Source: Taxawa tesnikishii (nom. ined.)
Taxonomy: Eukaryota; Ascomycota; Dothideomycetes; Dothideales
Reading direction: 5' to 3'
DNA length: 64,000 bases
Assembly: GCA_030247885.1 (NCBI GenBank)
Contig: JAPDRO010000025.1
Span: forward strand, 310,001 to 374,000
Numbering within the stretch: the stretch's first letter is position 1; each line of letters opens with the position of its first letter. This document shows, in pieces, positions 44,341-54,931 of this stretch. The notes under the pieces are model-generated. The model searched no databases. It was not told where the DNA came from and was given only the letters and a program-made list of their open reading frames with translations. Position numbers and translations under genes: made by a program.

Positions 44341-45952
44341 ATGAAAAAGACACTCCTCCTCGTCTTCATACATGGTTTCAAGGTAGGGCCAAGGCATTGC
44401 ATGCCAGCTCGATCCGCTCGCCCTACGGATAGCTCACAAACCCTAGGGAAGCGATGATACCTTCCACCATTTTCCAAAGGACCTGAGCGCCCTTCTCAGC
44501 CATGCCCTTCCTAAGATCAACGTCGTTTCCCTGGTCTATCCGCGCTACGAGACTCGAGGCGACCTGCACGACTGCGTTGCCCGCTTCAAAGAATGGTACG
44601 TACACACGCCAGCCCGGCAGACCTACTGTGGGCCTGGTGGAGGCTGATCCAAGACACCTTGCAGGCTTCAGAACAGGGTGATTGACCTCGAAGTCGCCGC
44701 CAAAACCCCTTCTCCTACCATCGACCCTTCGGTCCGAGTAGTGCTTGTCGGGCACTCTATGGGCGGCATCGTCGCAGCAGAAACCCTCATCAGCATCGCT
44801 CGCGACCAACCGGTCCCGCAAACCAGGTCCGGCACACCTCCTCCCGGCGTAGGCAACAGCACAACGAGCGCCTCAAACCCGCAGTCAACGAACAACAGCA
44901 CAGCAAACCTATCCGTTCCCCCCAATCCTACGCGTGCCTCGTCCGCGCCACCAGACTCGTCCAGCAAAGGGCCCGGCACACCACAGCCACCATCCTCCGA
45001 CGCCGGCTCCGACTCCGACTCCGACGAACCCACGCCCTTCCTGTTCCCCTTCGTCCAAGCCGTCATCGCCTTCGACACGCCGTACCTGGGCATCCACCCG
45101 GGCGTGGTCGCGCACAATGCGGAAACATACTACAACACGGGGTCCGCGGCGTGGAACGCATACACGCAAGCGTCGCGCTTCTTCGGCGCCGGAAACGCCT
45201 CGTCGGCAGCAGCGCGGCAGATTGACGCCTCGAAAGCGCTGCCGGCGCCCGGAGGAGGGAACGGCAGCTGGGGCAACTGGGGCAAATTCGCCATGTACGC
45301 GGGCGGCGCAGCGGCCGTCGCGGCGGCCGGAGGCGCGGCGTGGATGGGCAGGCAGCACATCACCGAGGGCTGGACGTGGGTCGGGTCGCACCTCGAGTTC
45401 GTGGGCTGTCTCGCGCGGGGCGCGGAGCTCGCGTCGAGAGTGGAGAAGGTGGTGCAGTTGTCGCAGCGGCACGGGATCGGGTTCGCGGATTTCTACACGT
45501 GCTTGGGCGCCGGGGTGAGGAGGGAGACGCACTATGCCGGCCAGGTGGTGGGCGAGGAGCGCACGTTCTGCGTTGTGCCCAAGGAGGTGAAGGAGGCGGA
45601 GCGGGAGGCGGGCGGGCCGTTTGCGAAGAAGAGGAAGAGGATGGATGCGGTTGATTCGAAGGGGAAGCAGGGAACGTGGGTCAAATGTGTGAATGAGAAG
45701 GCGCAGAACGAGATCAGGGCGCACCAGACTATGTTCTCGCCGACGGAGAATCCGGGGTACTATGCGAGTAACGAGAGGGCGAAGGAGATGATTGTGGCTT
45801 GGGTTGACAAAGGGTGGTATGAGAGTTCTGGGGAGCAGCAGGTGGAGGGAGCGGAGGACGAAGAGGATGAGGAGGGTGGTGATGGGGATCGTGAGGTTGA
45901 ACGGGAAGAGGGCGACGAGGGAGCTCGAGCGGATGAAGAGATGACTGTGTGA
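44341..45952 (+). CDS. DUF676-type alpha/beta hydrolase (putative lipase)
   Basis: Three exons: 44341-44382 (MKKTLLLVFIHGFK), 44447-44595 and 44665-45952, with 64- and 69-bp introns. FIHGFKGSDDTF is the oxyanion-side motif and VVLVGHSMGGIVAAETL carries the nucleophile Ser in GHSMGG. Between the nucleophile and FVQAVIAFDTPYLGIHPGV lies a ~70-residue Ser/Thr/Pro/Asp-rich insertion. A Gly/Ala-rich hydrophobic segment (KFAMYAGGAAAVAAAGGAAW) might be a membrane anchor. A late His (THYAGQVVGEERTFCV or nearby) could complete the triad but cannot be assigned with certainty. The tail is strongly acidic (EDEEDEEGGDGDREVEREEG). Fungal relatives are uncharacterised or named lipid-degrading hydrolases; substrate unknown. 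Confidence 0.8.
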
Positions 45953-46235
45953 GTGTGACGAGCGATGATTCTGGGTTTGGTTGAATGTTTGAGATACCCC
46001 TTCCCCTATACACGAAAGCACATTGTTGGTGTTGAGACCTTGTTCCTTCGGGACTTCCTTTGGTCTATTATCAGATCAGTAGCTTTCGTATACATGGCGT
46101 CACTCTTCTTCCACATCACTCGTCAACACAACGATGGAGTATCCCGCTTGTGCCCAGCTGCTCACGTGATCGAGTGGAAGTGCAGTGGTTCGACGAAGGG
46201 GGAGCAGACTCTTATATCCTTCTTGGACAACTTCA
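45953..46235. other. 3' flank of the lipase
   Basis: Short spacer before the minisatellite; no gene seen. Confidence 0.35.
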
Positions 46236-46760
46236 CTCCGGGAGTGAGTCCGTCCGCGCTCTTTTCAGCCCGGAAACGAGTCCGTCCGTGATTTTACATC
46301 GGAACTAGGCCCGTCTGTCTATAACGACTCCGGACTTGAATCCTTCGCCGTTCACACGCCGGGACTGTATCCGTTTGCCATCGTCCATCTTGGAAGTGAG
46401 TCCGTTCTGCTGCTCTACGGCGGAGGTTGATTTCGTTCCCCAAGAAAAAAACGAGTCCAATCGCAAGGCGGATCTGAACCCGAGAGTGGGATTTCCGTGC
46501 TTCACTTTGAATCGTCGATCCCACCTTGATGGGGATTTTTCTGCCCGGATGCAGTTCCATCGGATTTCAAGTCCATGCCATGTTCTGTCCTCGGCGGATC
46601 CAGTTCCACCACCGAGCACCGGATCCAATTCCGTCTTTTGGCAGAGGCGCGTCCCGTTCCTCGTTTCGCGCCGCGATTGGGGATCCGTGGAAGCGAGTCC
46701 GCTGGAAACGAGTCCGCTGGAAACGAGTCCGCGGAGCTGAGTCCACGGGGCTGAGGCCGC
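46236..46760. repeat. Decayed minisatellite, ~30-bp then 15-bp units
   Basis: A core like CGGAANNGAGTCCGTYYG recurs with its end at about 46252, 46284, 46313, 46344, 46373, 46404 and 46435 (steps of 29-32 bp), then at closer, less regular intervals to about 46625, and ends in near-perfect 15-bp units (GGAAACGAGTCCGCT) at ~46689-46740. Units differ by several substitutions, so the array is old on the left and young on the right. A 134-codon forward frame (46336-46740) crosses it but shows no protein family. Confidence 0.7.
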
Positions 46761-47172
46761 AGGAAAGGAGAAAAAGCAATGCTCCAATCCCGACAACGTC
46801 AAGTTGTTTGGCCAGATCAGAGAGAAGTGAGGGGACTTTGTGAAAATGCTCCGTTGCTGGCGGGGTCGGATTCGCAAGAGGTGTTGAAGTGTACTGCGTG
46901 CTATGCATGCATATTGCACATAGGGCCACCCATCCTGTTATTGTACGAATTCCCTCACGGTTCAGTGAAGAAGGCAGTCTGCAGCTCTTAACGTCTCTGA
47001 CATTCGAGGGGTATCTATCGTGGATTGGCTACGTGCAGGTGTTCTGTGTACAGATATAGAGTGGTTATTGGTGGGATCCGATGCCAAGACGAGATATTAG
47101 GTATCGATATCGATGAATTGTCCTTCTTTTTCAACTTTATAGAAAGGCAACCTCGCGTTCGATTCAGCCAAC
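46761..47172. other. Intergenic before the 2OG oxygenase
   Basis: No recognised gene. It provides the upstream region of the oxygenase; no clear box found. Confidence 0.4.
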
Positions 47173-48483
47173 ATGCCTTCAGCAATCAAAAGAACAACTG
47201 CCCAGATCCCAGTGATCGACATCTCATCGTCAAATGATCAAGCGGCAGGTCAGCTGCTCGCTGCGGCTGCCAGTTTCGGCTTCGTCTTTGTGAAGAACAA
47301 CGATGCCGGCATACCGCCAGAAGACATCGAGACCATGTTCAATCTGGTGTGTGGGGATCCTTCGTAGTCGAGTTCTTGTGTGAAGCATGAGGGCTGATGA
47401 AGGTGGTATATCAGAGTCAGCAGTTCTTCAAGAGCCCCGTAAGCGTCAAGGAAGAGTGCTCCATCAATTCGAACAAGTCTGGAAAGAACCGTGGATGGTT
47501 GTCTATGCATACAGAGACTCTTGATCCTGGAAAACAAAAGGTAAGATTGATCCGAAGTAGCCAACTCGGTTCTCTTTCCTCTCTATGATATTCCATCCTT
47601 TCCCTTCGCGCGTTTTTCTTCATCTCCTTTCGAATGTAGGAACACTAATCTTCCGAACGTAACTGACAAGCACTCAGAGGGGTGACTTCAAGGAGTGCGT
47701 CAACCTCAGCCCCTGATCTGCCCCTCCCAGACTGACCAAACGACCCAGAGCCTTCAACATCGGTGAATACGAGAACAACGCACCAGCCCAACCCCTCTCA
47801 GGCCCTCTCGCAGCGCATCCAGACACCATCGGCGCCTTCGCTGACGCCTGTCATGCTCTCTGCAACCGCGTTCTGCAACTCTTTGCTATAGGTCTCAATC
47901 TGGGCGCGGACTGGTTCACCAGCCGACACGACCGCTGCAAAGGCCCATCCGGCAGCATCCTGCGCCTGCTCTACTACCCCTCCATCGGCGAGACGTCGAC
48001 GCCTGACGCAGACGACATCCGTGCAGGCGCACACAGCGACTACGGCAGCGTGACGCTGCTATTCCAACTCCCGGGACAGCCGGGGCTGGAGATCCTAACG
48101 CCCGAAGGCGAATGGGCTGCCGTGCCTGTTGACCCATCTGGAACGCTTTCCGATGGTCGGAACGGCGCTCGCAGCACCGCTCTACCGATTCTAGTCAACA
48201 TCGGCGACTTGCTCTCTTATTGGACGAACAATCTTCTCAAATCGACTGTCCATCGTGTCATCTTTCCAAGGGAAGGCAGGCAGGGTGGAGAGGACCGGTA
48301 TAGCATAGCGTACTTCTGCCACCCGCTGGATGATGCCGAATTGGTTCCTGTGCCGTCTAAGACGGTGCAGGAGTACAGCGACGACAGGGGAGCAAGGGCA
48401 CGGCGAGGGGAAAAGACACAATCACGGCCAAGGATCATTTGAACGCTAGGTTGGCTGCCACTTACGGCATCAAGAGCAGTTGA
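47173..48483 (+). CDS. 2-oxoglutarate/Fe(II)-dependent oxygenase (isopenicillin-N-synthase-like)
   Basis: Exons 47173-47346, 47415-47540, a 17-bp micro-exon 47678-47694 and 47749-48483. The N-terminal DIOX_N part reads AQIPVIDISSSND and ASFGFVFVKNNDAGI. The Fe(II) ligands are visible: AGAHSDYGSVTLLFQ (HxD) and STVHRVIFPR (distal His), with EDRYSIAYFCHP supplying the Arg-x-Ser that binds 2-oxoglutarate. The micro-exon supplies RGDFKE before AFNIGEYENN. The last frame is lost at G4 48407-48410: with one more G the end becomes DTITAKDHLNARLAATYGIK, the typical tail of fungal homologues, and stops at 48481-48483. The enzyme probably oxidises a small metabolite; substrate unknown. It converges on the cohesin gene, 195 bp away. 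Confidence 0.82.
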
Positions 48484-48678
48484 TGCACATCGTTCTCAAT
48501 TTTTAGTGCAGCAAAACATAGCAAGTTCGGTCATCAAACATCCGCATGAAAAAGGTAGAAAAAGCCACTCGAACCAGCGAATCCATGCATGCCTCAGCAG
48601 ACGAACCTCTGTCAATCCCCCACCCCCCAACATTCCTCAGACTAGAGCAAGATAACCGTCGATGCAGCCTTTACTCGC

Positions 48679-51600
48679 TCAATCGCCTATTACACTCTCA
48701 TGATCATCAGCTTGCCCTTGTTCCGGCGCCTCTTCATCTTCCCTTTCCTCCTGCTCTTGCTGCTCCTCTGCCTCGTCCATTTCCTCATCTTCATCATGCC
48801 TATCGTCTTCGTCCTCTTCATCACTTTCCACAACGACCTCCCCGCTCTTTGCTGGACCCCTAGTTTGAGGCTTGGGCGTTTGCGCAACCCCACTCACCGC
48901 CGCCGCCGCCGCCGCCGCCGTCGCGGTAGTTCCCTTGCTTCTTGCCGCCGCCGCCTTCCCCCTCTTCGCATCTGACCTTTTCTCCTTGACCTCAAGATGG
49001 GCCAGGACCTCCTTGAAATTGGGCCCCAGCCTGGCCTTGTTCCTCTCGATCCGCTCCTTGACCTCTCGCGCACCAGTCATGCCACCCAGCACACCCAGCA
49101 CCAGTTTCCCGGCCAGCTCGCACAGTCGTTGCTCCGTGACCAACGACCTCTGCAGCTTGTTCGCGCGCCGCACCTGGCTTGCCTGTGTCTCCTGGCCTTC
49201 TTCGTCGACCTCGATCTCGTCGCCCGCGGCGTCGTCGTTTTCGGGATCGGACAGCGGCTCGTCGTCGGCCGGTTCGGCAGCGATATCTTCCTCCTCTTTG
49301 CCCCCCTCCTCCTCCTCTGCAGGTGTTTCAAGGACCTTGCCGCTCGCCTTCGCGAACGCTGCCTCAGCCGCGCCGAAGACACGCAGGATGCGCCGCAGAG
49401 TGCCGGGCTCCAGTTCCTGGGCCACGGCTTCCAGCTCACCGGCACGTTGACTGGCCTGGGCGTTTGTTTCGCGCGGCTTGATCTGGCGGAGCGTCATCAT
49501 CAGCATGTCCGTGTCGAGTAGCATGCCCGCAATCTCAGTGTTGATGTCGTCGCGCACGTCTCGCGCCTCGAGCACGGCCGTCAGAGCGGTGACGTACGCA
49601 TCGCGGTACGCGGCTAGTGCGTCGATGTCGGCATCCGTCACCGTGCCGCTGCTGGATTCCAGCGTGCTTCTGAGGAGTGTGGTGCGCCAAAGGAAGTAGA
49701 AGCGCGTCGTGCGTGCAGCGTGCAGGGCAATGGTGTCTTCTAATCGCTTGTCGTCCTCGTCTTCCTCTGGCGCGTCTGCGGATTGAGGTACGGCGTGGTA
49801 CATCAACATCATGATTGATTCGATTGGCGGCGCGCCTTGGTTCTGAGATGTGGAGCTCTGCACACGCGTCTCAAAGTAGGTGATCGGGTTCGCGATGCTG
49901 GCGAGTTTCTCGAGCCGCAACACCGTCTTTGCAATCGCATCGAGGACGTTGGGCAGGATGGTGCCCCGGACGTTGAGGTCTTTGCCACGGGTTAAGGCGT
50001 CGAATGTCCCGATTGTGTCGTCCCATAGAGCCTCGATCCTCTCGTCTGTCACGTCTCCCAACTCGGCGTAGCCCTTGGCGCGGAGAAGCGCTCGACTCGC
50101 CTCAGCGAGCACGTCCTCATCACCGTGCGTCAGGAACTGTTTGTTGATGTTGTCGAGAAGTTCGGCATATGTTGTAGAATCCTGTCTGAACTCCTGGAAA
50201 GCGTCCAGGTTGACCACACGCTCGAGCCGCAAGACTGTAGTAGCTGTCTGGGGCGACTCGCCAAACTTTTTCAGCAAGCGAGGAAGCAGATTTGTCAGAT
50301 GGCGTGCAGCTCGCTCGGAGTCCTCCGCCTCGTCCTCTCGCTGCTTCTTCGTCTTCTTGGTCTTCTTTGCAGAGTTGTTCTCGACAAGCCTGGCAATGGT
50401 CTCCTTGACGGACGCGCTCAACACCTCAAGAAGGATGACTTCTTCCTTCTCACTCAACCTGAGCTGCTCCTTCAATTGAGCCTCTGCACCCGAATTCGCG
50501 CCGTTTTGCAGATCCGCTGAGGTGTCATGCAGTAGGTATCCTGCCAGAGTTTCCCACTCGCGTACCTGATCGATCTGATCGTACAACGTCTCGGCCGCCA
50601 CGGCGAATCGTGACTCGAACTGATCCATGTTGAGGTGATAAGTGTCTGTCCCGGGTCCACGTTCGGCATGCTGCGGCGGATCGGCGTCGACTGAGTCGTA
50701 TGAGTCCAACCCTTCAGCAAGACATTTCAGTTTCAACCATCCTAGTTGTGGGCCGTCATGACCGGGCGAATCCTCAGCGGGCAAGATCTCTTCTATGGCT
50801 TCTTGACCCCCAGACCCTCAATCTTTGCTTCGTACGCCTCATTGACGCTTTCCGCAAAGAAAGGAACGACGGCTTTCCGTACTCGGGGCTCAGCGTCGAA
50901 CACTAGCCGGCCGACTGCATCGATGTCGTCGGGCTCCAGCAAGCCGCCTTCACGCAAATTATCGAGCAGTTCCACAGCTGCGGCACGCACACCAATCTCA
51001 TGATCCTTTGTCGCCATCTCCACCATTCTTGATCTGAAACGCTCAGTGAAAGTCTTGAGGCCGCCGAGCTTGTCTTTGTCTCGGTACAGCCTAAGCAACT
51101 GCCGTACGACTTCATGCCTAGCCGGGGCATAATGATCCGAGAGAACCCAGCCAAGGTATCTCAGATGCGAGCCATCGAAGAAGACGTCCGGGTACGTTAA
51201 GATCCAGTCTCCCAACGCTTGCGCACAATCGACGCGGATTTTGGGGTCAACATCCCGGTATCGATGGATGTAAATAGTATCGAACCAGTCTTTAACGAGG
51301 TTGTCCAGTTTTTCCTGCAATTGACCCGCCTCTTTTGCTTGCTTCTGAAGCTCACTAACCCTGGCTTTGTTGACACGTGCTTTCTTGCGCTCATTCTCGC
51401 TATGGCGAAGCGCCTTTGCTGAAGACTCCACCAGGTCCCTTCCGACTTCGCAGAGTGCCGTAATGATAGAGAGAGATATAACTGTTGATGTATGACGAAA
51501 CGGCCTGTTCGAAGCGCTAGACATTGTACTCAACCACACTTCGAGGTTCTCGATGAGCTCCATATTTTGAAATAGTGTACCAGAAGCTGCGATTGCTTTG

Positions 51601-52412
51601 ACGAGAGTGTAGAAGAATCCGGTGATCGAAGCTTTGAATGCGGCTGTGCCTTTGCCTTTGGCAACGATTGGATACTCTGTGATGTTTTGCTACAATCTTT
51701 CAGTACTCAAACATCATCTGCGGGAGGGTTCGCGCACTCACCTGCTCGTACTCCTCTTGCAGGTCGCGCAACTTGTTCGTACAGCCATCCGGATCCTCGA
51801 TATCGTGTTCATCGACTTTGAGATCGCAACCGGCGCATTTGAGCACAAAGTTGACCAGTTCCGACACAGCGCGCGACTCGTGCTCATCAAACTGCCTCAA
51901 CCATTCTGTCGCCACGTCCTCCAGAGTGTGGCCTCTTGCGAACACCTCGGCTACGGACTATCAGCAATTCTGCAGCGACCCTAGCACTCTACGCGCAACC
52001 CACCATAAAGTCCTCCAGCTTCCTCTGCTGCGCCAGCATCGAGCACCTTCGCTTTCTTTGGCGCCCGCTTCTTCCCAGACACGGCTCTAATTGGCAACCG
52101 GACAGCGTTTCCGTTCGGTTTGGCCCTTTTCGCAGCGGGCTTCTTGGGCGCCGCGCTTTTGCTCTTACGCGCCTTCGCGCGCCTCTCTCTGATCTCCTCC
52201 TCGTCAGGCTCGCCTTCACTTGATTGTTCCTCGTCATCTTCTTCCGACGCGCTTTCTTCAACATCACCGACCTCGTCGCGTTTGCGTTTGGCGGTGAGGA
52301 GGGGACTCGAGGTATAGATGGTGTCCGGTCTGCGCGTTACGCGTCCGGAGCGCCGCTTGTTTTCCGTCTCTGTCGCATGACCGTCGACACTTGATAGAGG
52401 CGGCGACGACAT
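48679..52412 (-). CDS. Cohesin subunit SCC3/STAG (Irr1/Psc3)
   Basis: Exon 1 (52004-52412) encodes a basic/acidic disordered N-terminus (KRRSGRVTRRPDTIYTSSPL, then SASEEDDEEQSSEGEPDEEE). Exon 2 is 51742-51950 (EVFARGHTLEDVATEWL). Exon 3 runs from 51689. The STAG domain lies around YPIVAKGKGTAAFKASITGF, and the stromalin conservative domain reads YIHRYRDVDPKIRVDCAQAL, GDWILTYPDVFFDGSHLRYL and GWVLSDHYAPARHEVVRQLL. HEAT-like repeats follow and the C-terminus is Lys-rich then very acidic (EEDEDDRHDEDEEMDEAEEQ). Scc3 is essential, binds Scc1 and loads cohesin on DNA. The frame is lost at C5 50807-50811: KIEGLG|GQEAIEEILPAEDSPG continues with one more G. Divergent from the PEX11 gene. Confidence 0.9.
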
Positions 52413-52988
52413 CGTGGGAACTGATATGCGATCTAGGATACGGTTATGCGCGGACGGCGGGGTGCCTTCGATGACGCGCTATCAGGCGGTACGCAGTATG
52501 CTACAGCTGAGATGGATCGCTCGATACGTTTGCGCGTAGAAGATGTCGAGGGTTTCGAGTGGGTGAATGAACGTCACACGGACGGGAGTAACGCGGCGGT
52601 GAACTTGCGGTATTCACGAGAGACGCGTCTTCCTAGGCAACTCACAAAGCCGGCACACACACGCGCAGGCTGCCTGCAACGACGATGCATCGTGTTAGTC
52701 ATCAGCCGAGCCGAGGTAGAACGCGCGCAATTACCTCATCCATCTCACATGCTTAACCGGATTGTCCTGAAATAATTGACACTTGCTCTTCATTCTGCCA
52801 TATTTACGCATTATATCGTGGAGTCTCTTATGATGCTCATGCATACTAGATGACCCCTTCATCTAGACCTCTTTTACCCTCTTGACTTCTCTTCCTGCTG
52901 CAAGACCGCGCCATACCTTTCGATTCAGGAAACGCGTTCGCCAGCTTGAGTCGCTTGGACAGCTCACCGCCCTGGGTTGTATCGCAAC
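52413..52988. promoter_or_regulatory. Divergent promoter of SCC3 and PEX11 with two ACGCGT boxes
   Basis: 576 bp between divergent starts. ACGCGT occurs at 52623-52628 and 52932-52937; this is the MluI cell-cycle box bound by MBF, which in yeasts drives S-phase genes including cohesin genes. The second box is closer to PEX11 (57 bp upstream of its ATG). Regulation is inferred. Confidence 0.4.
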
Positions 52989-53843
52989 ATGTCTTCAGCA
53001 CCGAGTCGCGCCTTTCACCGCCTTCTGGTGCGCCTAGATGGTCTGCTCAGCCACCTCAGCCGTGTTCTTTCCACACCCTCCGGCGTCGATATCACCCTCC
53101 TCACCATCTACTACACCCTTAAGCTGGTCCACTCGCAGATCGCTCGATTACAGACACTGCGTCTGCATCATGCCGTTCACTCGTTCACGCGCAAGGCTTC
53201 CGCTATTCTCTTGCCTGGAGAAACCATCCTGGCAACTATTGCGCCGCCGCAGGGCACTCTTGCAGAGATCGAGGCCAGTAGCCGTGCGCTCACAGCCGCC
53301 ATCTCCGACTTCCGCATGTTCACGCGGTTGTGGGGTCTCATAGGCATCTACAAATGGGGAAAGAGCACGTACCTAAACCCGCCACCCGACGATTTTGTCA
53401 AGGCAGCAACATGGGCGCAAGTCATCGTCAACGTCGGGTATCAATGGTACGAGAATGTGGCGTATCTCGCGAGCAAAGGTGTGCTCAGAGGAGAGAGGTT
53501 CAGCCAGAGGAAGCAGATTTGGTGGTGGAACCTGAGTTGCAGGTTCTGGATGGCGCATGTGGCTATTGAGGCGGTACGATTGATGCGAGTGAGACAGCTC
53601 AGGATCAGGAAGGAGGAGGCACTGATGGAAAAGGGCGACTTTGATGCGAGTGCGGAAGAGAAGGCGAAGAGAGTAGAGGAAGTCGCGGCATGGAAGAGGA
53701 GCATGCTAGTAAACGCGGCTTATGCGCCAATGACCGTGCATTACAGCATTGAGAAGGGGTGTTTGAACGAGGAAACAATAGGTCTGTTGGGCACAGTTAT
53801 TGGGGCCATCGTGTTCGGGAGACTCTGGAAATCTACCGCTTGA
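52989..53843 (+). CDS. PEX11-family peroxisomal membrane protein
   Basis: Intronless, 284 residues from ATG 52989 (MSSAPSRAFHRLLVRLDGLL). The pattern of amphipathic helices followed by two or three hydrophobic segments (SDFRMFTRLWGLIGIYKWGK; VIVNVGYQWYENVAYLASKG) is that of PEX11 proteins, and FRMFTRLWG is a family hallmark. The C-terminal GLLGTVIGAIVFGRLWKSTA would be the last membrane segment near the lumen/cytosol boundary. PEX11 proteins elongate and divide peroxisomes. The YENVAYLA stretch and length suggest the PEX11C-like fungal branch; the subgroup is not certain. Confidence 0.82.
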   Translation: MSSAPSRAFHRLLVRLDGLLSHLSRVLSTPSGVDITLLTIYYTLKLVHSQIARLQTLRLHHAVHSFTRKASAILLPGETILATIAPPQGTLAEIEASSRALTAAISDFRMFTRLWGLIGIYKWGKSTYLNPPPDDFVKAATWAQVIVNVGYQWYENVAYLASKGVLRGERFSQRKQIWWWNLSCRFWMAHVAIEAVRLMRVRQLRIRKEEALMEKGDFDASAEEKAKRVEEVAAWKRSMLVNAAYAPMTVHYSIEKGCLNEETIGLLGTVIGAIVFGRLWKSTA

Positions 53844-54931
53844 GACCGTTCCACGACATGGACCCGTCCGTAATCTCTTCTCGACCACGTGTGGCCCAGA
53901 TCGCACCTCGCAAACGAAATCAATGCGCTGAAGGACACATCTAGCCTGGACTCTGAGCAAAAATTTGTATCGAACCTCGCACACGACGACTCGATGTTAC
54001 AATAAGCTCATCGGATTGATATCATTCATATTGGCATTTGACGGGAGTTCGGGATTGAAACCGAAACATGCGATTTGTCGAAGCACTACGTGCAGGGTGA
54101 TGCGAATCCTTATGCAAGATCGCGACAAGGGATCAAATCCAGGAACGGGAAATTTTATCCCCCTGTTACACACGTGCCGCACTGAGCTGTATTTACGCGC
54201 TTAGACGGGTTGAGTATTCAATTCTTTCGAGGTAACATAAGGCCGTTGTGAGCACATGGAACTCTTAGTCTCCCGGCAACTGTGTGCACGCTCTCATCGT
54301 TCAACAGATTGTCTCTAGTTTTACGATGCCGCCAGTGGATGTTCTTCTCGACTTGGATTGCGAGCATGTTGAGCGCCACCTTGGAATGAATAGCGTTGTC
54401 TACAGATTAGGGACTTATACACAAATACGCCTATATAATCCTCTTGGATAACAGGGTGGAGATTTCACCGACAGAGATATTCCCGGGTTGTAACTAAGTG
54501 GGCTAGCAACAGTTCGATGACAGAAGTGGGACTAGCAATCGACTCTGACCGTGAGAACAATGACGTTTCCACCGGGCGTGTGCCTTTCTTCCAAGCCATA
54601 AGGTCTCTCAAACGTCTCGATTACCCACTCAGCCGTCTAACACGCGGGATCGGAGACGCAGCAAGAGGCGACAGCAAATCCCCGGAAAGAAAATACTTTA
54701 CAACAACATCTCTCCAGCGTGTTCGTCGCTCGCACCCGTCGTCCGTGACTGTCTGGTTGCCTGCTCTTGCCATCGCGTGGGACTATTAAAGAATCACTCA
54801 CTCTCACTTAGACACCTTTTGCACAGCGCGCGCGAAGTCCCTCTTGCAGCTTTTCGCCACACAGAGGTGTTACGTCGGAGCAGGGCAACTTACCGACGGA
54901 TTCCGCGGTGACACGGGCTGTTCCTCCAACA
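53844..54931. other. Intergenic upstream of the Zn2Cys6 gene
   Basis: A 90-codon forward frame (54517-54789) is open but has no domain or splice partner. No other features are seen. Confidence 0.4.

Noticed and set aside
44909-46021. 370-codon minus-strand frame opposite the lipase
   Set aside because: Arg/Pro/Leu/His-rich shadow of a GC-rich coding strand; the + strand has a clear hydrolase with catalytic motif and introns.
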